A DNA stretch of 9,855 nt, taken from Chloracidobacterium sp. UBA6041 (lineage in GTDB: Bacteria; Acidobacteriota; Blastocatellia; Pyrinomonadales; Pyrinomonadaceae). The notes under the pieces were generated by a model. The model was not told where the DNA came from and ran no database searches. It was given only the letters and a program-made list of their open reading frames with translations. The number at the start of each line of letters is the position of its first letter. The first letter of the stretch is position 1. Positions 6,156-9,855 of the stretch are shown here, piece by piece. The translations under genes were made by a program, and so were the position numbers. The DNA is taken from the NCBI GenBank assembly GCA_002427845.1, contig DIYZ01000230.1, forward strand, positions 1 through 9,855, in the 5' to 3' direction.

Positions 6156-6554
6156 TCACACCTGCGAATTCCAAATATCCACTGCACATCGCCATTCGCC
6201 GTCGGATTCTCGACGCCAGATCGTCACGCCACGGCCTTCAGTCGTGGCCGGTGTACCGTCCGGGCCATTCATCGTAACCGCATTCTGGCTGAACATGTAC
6301 GCGAGGTTTCCATCTGGTGAGAGGGTTACAGCAGTCGATGTCCAACTAATCCTGAAGCCAGGGATTTGCATACTTCCCTGTACGTATTGGCGCAATGCCT
6401 CCTTGCCGGCGACAGGTGGCAGACCCGGCACGAAGACAACTGCATCATCCGTCCAGTACGACAGAACGCGTTCAAGATCGCGTCCCTCGTAAGCCGCAGC
6501 TGCCCACTCGGCGTCACGCTGCAGCAGTCGCGCTTTTTCCGAAGCCAGGTCCAT
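6156..6554 (-). CDS. SnoaL/DUF4440-type NTF2-fold protein
   Basis: The 132-residue protein has the small cone-shaped NTF2-like fold. A first helix spans about 5-35 (KARLLQRDAEWAAAAYEGRDLERVLSYW). A TDDAVVFVPGLPPVAGKEALRQY segment (35-57) is highly characteristic of DUF4440/SnoaL relatives. Beta strands follow, ending in GVTIWRRESDGEWRCAVDIWN (about 109-129). Family members include ketosteroid-isomerase-like enzymes and many ligand-binding proteins of unknown role, so no reaction is assigned. I chose the ATG at 6554 because GGGAG (6562-6566) lies seven nt upstream and the first family helix begins there. The frame extends 29 codons further to 6641 with no such support. There is no signal peptide. 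It is downstream of chrA on the same strand but separated by a palindromic element, so co-transcription is doubtful. Confidence 0.85.
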   Translation of the reverse strand: MDLASEKARLLQRDAEWAAAAYEGRDLERVLSYWTDDAVVFVPGLPPVAGKEALRQYVQGSMQIPGFRISWTSTAVTLSPDGNLAYMFSQNAVTMNGPDGTPATTEGRGVTIWRRESDGEWRCAVDIWNSQV

Positions 6555-6586
6555 GATGAATCTCCCTTCCCAATTAGACCAGGTAT

Positions 6587-6610
6587 CGTCAGGTTTCCTG
6601 CAGCCTGACG
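6587..6610 (-). other. Stem-loop upstream of the NTF2-fold gene
   Basis: CGTCAGG (6587-6593) and CCTGACG (6604-6610) form a 7-bp perfect stem with a 10-nt loop, about 20 nt upstream of the gene's ribosome site. It could be part of the leader or an operator. A TCTAAT hexamer nearby on the minus strand resembles a -10 box, but no matching -35 was found. Confidence 0.3.
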
Positions 6611-6687
6611 GTGGAATTGACTGGCGCGAGGCGAATGGCATTCAAGCATGATCAAAGGTCAGTTTGATGTTCGAAAAGCAACTCTTG

Positions 6688-6808
6688 CTGGGAGCGCGGG
6701 CGCCTCGCCCGCAACGGGCCGCAGGCGCGCAGTTTTTTCGTGGCAGTTGTTTGTCCAATTCTTTTCGCGCTTCGCGCTCATTGCGGGCGAGGGCGCCCGC
6801 GCGCCCAG
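6688..6808. repeat. Palindromic intergenic repeat element (121 bp, hairpin arms)
   Basis: The outer arms 6688-6714 and 6781-6808 are nearly perfect reverse complements over 27-28 bp, differing by one substitution and one extra base. Each arm is itself a hairpin: GCGGGCG-CCT-CGCCCGC at 6696-6712, and the same stem around AGGG at 6783-6800. A third mini-hairpin GCGC-TTC-GCGC lies at 6767-6777, and a T6 run at 6733-6738. The whole can fold either as one long cruciform or as separate hairpins. It starts 16 bp beyond the chrA stop codon. The layout resembles REP/BIME-type dispersed repeats; a translated frame reads AGSAGASPA, a string typical of falsely predicted ORFs on such repeats. It contains no gene. 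Confidence 0.75.
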
Positions 6809-6824
6809 TGTACCGGTCAGCGGT

Positions 6825-8276
6825 TTAGACCACGAAGAAGCCGATGATCAAGCGAAGCAGTCCCGCGCCTAAGATTACCCAGATGGGATTCGGACGAAAG
6901 CGGACCAATACCGCGCCGGCGATGACGGCAATCATAAAACCTACCCAGGTATGAATGCCCGAGCGCCCGATGCTGATGCCTGCCGCTACCAGCAAACCAA
7001 CCACCGCGGGCGTGACACCTTTCAAAAACGATTGCACTATCCGGTTGGTGTGAAACCGTGCAAGTGACGATCCGGCTGCTATCGTCATCAGGAAAGACGG
7101 AAGGAAAATACTGATCGTGGTAACGATGGCTCCCAGCGTTCCCGCCACGCGGTAGCCGATGAAAGTCGCCGTGATTAGAACTGGACCAGGCGTGATTTGT
7201 CCGAGCGCGGTGGCGTCGACGAATTCCTGATGCGTTAGCCAATGATGAGCGTCTACAACCTCCGCTTCAATCAGCGGAATCATGACAAAGCCGCCACCAA
7301 AAGTGATCGTTCCGATGCGCAGGAAGAGAGTTGAAAGCGTTAAGAGCAGTGCGACCTTGGCGAGAAGCGGCACGGACAAACCGAGGAAGACTGCGGAAGG
7401 AAAACGCTTCTGCGGCGATTCACCAGTCTCTTTTGTTTGCGGGGTATCCGCTGCTTTACCCCTTGCCTTTTGCAGCGCTGCCCGGCGCACGCGTTCCTCA
7501 GCCACCGCCCGCGTCAAATACCCGCCGACAAAATGGGTTTCACGCTCGCGACGCCTGCGCCTCTGCAATGTTATGCGGGCGGCAATACGCTTGCGCCGCG
7601 ATGCCACGCCTCGAAGCTGGGCCAGTTTTCGTAGTTGCTTCTCGGCAAATGAATCGATAAAGATGCCGACCACGCCGGCCGTTAAAACTACTTCAATAAC
7701 TGTTGCGCCGAAGAAAGCAACAACGAGACACGCAAAGATGGCAAGCAACCATTGCCACGGCTTGCCCAGCGTGTTGCGACCAATCCGCCAGGCAGTGACG
7801 ATAATCAGCGCTACTACGGCGGCGTTTAGTCCATGAAAAAGACTATCCGTATCGGGCAGGTGACGCAGGTGGCGGTAAAGAATCGCCAGCACGATCATCA
7901 TCAGCATGGACGGCAGAATGAAGCCGGCCATTGCAACAGCCGCACCGCGCCAACCACGCACTCTTAACCCGACATAGGTGGCAATGTTGCCTGCCGCGGT
8001 GCCCGGCAAACTCTGCGCCAGAGCAAAGCCGGCCGCAAACTCTGGTTCGGTAAGCCAACGTCGCTGTTGCACCGCGACCGATCTGATTTGCGCGATTACG
8101 GCCAAGCCGCCGCCGAAGCCAACCAGGCCAATTTTCAGGAGTGAAAGGAAGAGTCCCCCGAGAGTTGGGGTATTGGCGATTCGCTCAAGTTCGCGGCGCG
8201 TGTCGCGCACGCGCGTCCGCATCTTGCGTGCACGTTTCTTGATCTTGCTCGCCCGCTTGTCTACCTGTGTCAGCAC
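6825..8276 (-). CDS. chrA: Chromate transporter, two-domain CHR family (ChrA)
   Basis: This inner-membrane protein of 483 residues has two homologous CHR halves. The first half (about 40-210) carries FGGG at 54-57, RRWLTEPEF at 72-80 and LAQSLPGT at 86-93. The second half (about 300-483) carries FGGG at 326-329, HHWLTHQEF at 344-352 and LGQITPGP at 358-365. Each half has around five to six hydrophobic segments. Characterised long-chain ChrA proteins export chromate and confer resistance. Two features are odd: a basic extension before the first helix (about 1-36) and a long arginine-rich insert between the halves (about 211-295, with RRKR and QRRRRRERE). The first half has PGT where the second has PGP. 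The start is GTG at 8276, with an in-frame stop shortly upstream and no clear ribosome site. ATG at 8222 is an alternative. The gene lies 82 bp downstream of a co-directional porin. Confidence 0.92.
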   Translation of the reverse strand: MLTQVDKRASKIKKRARKMRTRVRDTRRELERIANTPTLGGLFLSLLKIGLVGFGGGLAVIAQIRSVAVQQRRWLTEPEFAAGFALAQSLPGTAAGNIATYVGLRVRGWRGAAVAMAGFILPSMLMMIVLAILYRHLRHLPDTDSLFHGLNAAVVALIIVTAWRIGRNTLGKPWQWLLAIFACLVVAFFGATVIEVVLTAGVVGIFIDSFAEKQLRKLAQLRGVASRRKRIAARITLQRRRRRERETHFVGGYLTRAVAEERVRRAALQKARGKAADTPQTKETGESPQKRFPSAVFLGLSVPLLAKVALLLTLSTLFLRIGTITFGGGFVMIPLIEAEVVDAHHWLTHQEFVDATALGQITPGPVLITATFIGYRVAGTLGAIVTTISIFLPSFLMTIAAGSSLARFHTNRIVQSFLKGVTPAVVGLLVAAGISIGRSGIHTWVGFMIAVIAGAVLVRFRPNPIWVILGAGLLRLIIGFFVV

Positions 8277-8358
8277 TTTGTTGCTAACAGACTAACACAG
8301 CGCTGACGCGAGCTTAATTCGCAAAGTGCCGGCGCGACACGCTTCGATACATTGCCGC

Positions 8359-9855
8359 TCAAAACTGAAAGACTAACTGCTGCTGTAGGCGATAGGTGCG
8401 CGGCGCAAAGGCGCCGAGCGGCACGAAGAAGTTGGGAAAGTCGCCGCTGTTTCTGATTTGGTTTTGAATGAAGAAAAGACTCTGAAACGTGACTTTCTTT
8501 GCCAGTCCGTATTCGAAACGAAAATGGCTGGTGCGAATGTTGACGCCGGTCCCCGTTCCCAGGTCGTCGTCTGTTACCTGGGAAATCATGGAGTTGGCGC
8601 CTTTGCTAGAGAACAGATACAGCAGTGACATGTCGCCGCGCCTGGTTATCTTTCCGACCTGCACTGCCGCTAACATTGCATCGCGCTCAGGGATACCGAC
8701 GCCCGCGTTTCTCGCGAATTGAAAATTGAAAGTCACGGGATAAATATGGCCATCATGCTCAAACCCGGTGTAATTAAGTCGATAGGTCACGCGCGCAACT
8801 TTGAAACTCCTTGCCGTGTAGATCGCGCCGCCCGGCGTGGTCGTGGCCGTGCCCGACCCGGTTAACGGACCCGATAAGGCCAGGCCAATTCCGGGCTGAA
8901 TCAGAAACACCACGCCACTCGCAGTTGAGGCCAGCGCAATTTGGTCAGGAGTGCGATACAACTGCACGTCGCCGCCAAATTGATCGCCCCATTTCTTATT
9001 GAATTGCTGATTGAAGAGCACGCCTTGATGAAAGAGGTTTGCCGAACGCCCCGTGGTGCCGATGATTTGCCCCGCGCTGGACAGCGGACTGCCTGGCGCG
9101 ATCACGGCCACGTTTGGATTGCTGAGAATGTACTGGCCCGCGCGCAGCTCAATCGTCGTAAGCGCGGCAGGTTTATGCTTAGGCAGCCAAATGTATTTTT
9201 CGTTGAAGCCATTGAAGCGCACGTCGTCGTCAAACAGGAAGCGCGAGTTGTCGGCGAAGATCTCCTGGACCCGACCGCCCTGGAGCTGAATCGACTTGGT
9301 GGGGTGATAGTCGATCCAGGCCTCGTTGAGAAAGAAGGGGTGACGGACCGTTGTTGACGAAAAGTCCTGATCGAGCGTCAGGGGATTGTTTACAGGACCG
9401 GTCGCCAGTTGCCCATGAAAGCTGAGCTTCGGATACAAATCCGTGTCGAAGTTCAAACGAAGACGATAGCGGGCACGAACGTTCTGCGCGTGCTGGAGCG
9501 GCGGGTCGGGATCCTTACTGGCGGAGCGAAATGTCGCGTCGGCACGTAAGCGAAAGTCGCCGCTCAAACGAAAGGGCCCAAGCCGCAACACCTGCCCTTC
9601 AAGTTTCTTAAGGCGATCGTCAACCGATGGGGATTGAGCCGGCGCGCCGGCAGAAGCCGTCGGATTTGATTCGCCGACTGGCGCGGTCGCAAGCGCTGCT
9701 TCAGGCGACGATTCGCCGCGAAGTTTTGTGACTAGTAGCTGTATGGTTTGTTGTTGCTCGACGATTGTTTTCTGGAGTTGGTCAAGCTTTGCGTTTTGAT
9801 CCGCAAGCGCATGCTCCAACGCATTTAATCGCTCATCTGTAGAAGTTGGTGGGGA
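8359..9855 (-). CDS. Putative outer-membrane porin with N-terminal coiled coil (5' end outside window)
   Basis: The frame stays open to the right window edge, so the start and any signal peptide are missing; 498 residues are visible. The visible N-terminus has a heptad-like helix (DERLNALEHALADQNAKL and on through QQQTIQLLVTKL, about 7-46). A Pro/Ala/Ser linker follows (about 47-77), then a second short helix (VDDRLKKLEGQVLRLG). From about residue 93 (RLSGDFRLRADATF) alternating amphipathic strands continue to the terminal LVFQF, a typical outer-membrane barrel end. Architecture matches putative porins whose coiled coil spans the periplasm towards peptidoglycan. Repeated features such as RARYRLRLNFDTDL, LNEAWIDYHP and LQGGRVQEIF support the porin call. 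The pore substrate is unknown. Co-orientation with chrA 82 bp downstream, with no terminator between, suggests one transcript. Confidence 0.85.
   Translation of the reverse strand, partial: SPPTSTDERLNALEHALADQNAKLDQLQKTIVEQQQTIQLLVTKLRGESSPEAALATAPVGESNPTASAGAPAQSPSVDDRLKKLEGQVLRLGPFRLSGDFRLRADATFRSASKDPDPPLQHAQNVRARYRLRLNFDTDLYPKLSFHGQLATGPVNNPLTLDQDFSSTTVRHPFFLNEAWIDYHPTKSIQLQGGRVQEIFADNSRFLFDDDVRFNGFNEKYIWLPKHKPAALTTIELRAGQYILSNPNVAVIAPGSPLSSAGQIIGTTGRSANLFHQGVLFNQQFNKKWGDQFGGDVQLYRTPDQIALASTASGVVFLIQPGIGLALSGPLTGSGTATTTPGGAIYTARSFKVARVTYRLNYTGFEHDGHIYPVTFNFQFARNAGVGIPERDAMLAAVQVGKITRRGDMSLLYLFSSKGANSMISQVTDDDLGTGTGVNIRTSHFRFEYGLAKKVTFQSLFFIQNQIRNSGDFPNFFVPLGAFAPRTYRLQQQLVFQF

Noticed and set aside
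6555..6641. N-terminal 29-codon extension of the NTF2-fold protein
   Set aside because: It contains no family features, and a good ribosome site directly precedes the internal ATG at 6554.
6648..6872. Plus-strand frame of 74 codons over the palindromic element
   Set aside because: It translates the hairpin repeat (AGSAGASPA) and runs into the chrA gene on the other strand. This is a typical false ORF on a dispersed repeat.
7282..7836. Plus-strand frame of 184 codons antisense to chrA
   Set aside because: It is Arg/Thr/Ser-rich with no domain signal, and the opposite strand carries two clear CHR domains.

Overview
The window looks like chromosomal DNA from an acidobacterium, probably a soil Blastocatellia or Pyrinomonadaceae-type lineage. 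This is inferred from gene content, not from a marker gene. The main clue is a large Oar-like TonB-dependent receptor with an N-terminal carboxypeptidase-regulatory domain, a family greatly expanded in Acidobacteriota. Moderate GC, hairpin-rich intergenic DNA and a porin with a coiled-coil N-terminus fit the same picture. I see no rRNA, tRNA, CRISPR array, transposase or phage gene.

Layout. Positions 1-63 hold the edge of a degenerate 21-bp tandem repeat. A plus-strand P-loop kinase-like ATPase follows (175-702). The convergent gap 703-1042 has no gene but is packed with inverted repeats: one hairpin next to the stop codon, one long inverted repeat resembling the ends of a small mobile element, and four short-loop hairpins with related heads. 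The minus strand then carries the receptor (1043-4102), with a near-consensus promoter, and upstream of it a chloramphenicol-acetyltransferase-like gene (4269-4952) that may be leaderless. On the plus strand come a wrecked aquaporin gene (5064-5391), an arsenate-reductase-like LMW phosphatase (5375-5782) and a 61-residue CX2C/CX2C zinc-ribbon-like protein (5887-6072). Back on the minus strand are a SnoaL/DUF4440-type NTF2-fold protein (6156-6554), a palindromic repeat element (6688-6808), a two-domain ChrA chromate transporter (6825-8276) and a coiled-coil porin (8359 to the right edge, 5' end missing).

How they fit together. Several genes suggest handling of toxic oxyanions or small molecules: ArsC-like protein with aquaporin remnant, ChrA, porin, and CAT-like acetyltransferase. 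They do not form one operon. The porin and chrA are co-directional 82 bp apart and could be co-transcribed. The aquaporin remnant and arsC overlap as a once-coupled pair. No ArsR or other regulator is visible. I do not see a clearly new multi-gene system. The most unusual features are the hairpin array at 897-1022, the internally deleted aquaporin fused head-to-tail before arsC, and the arginine-rich insert in ChrA.
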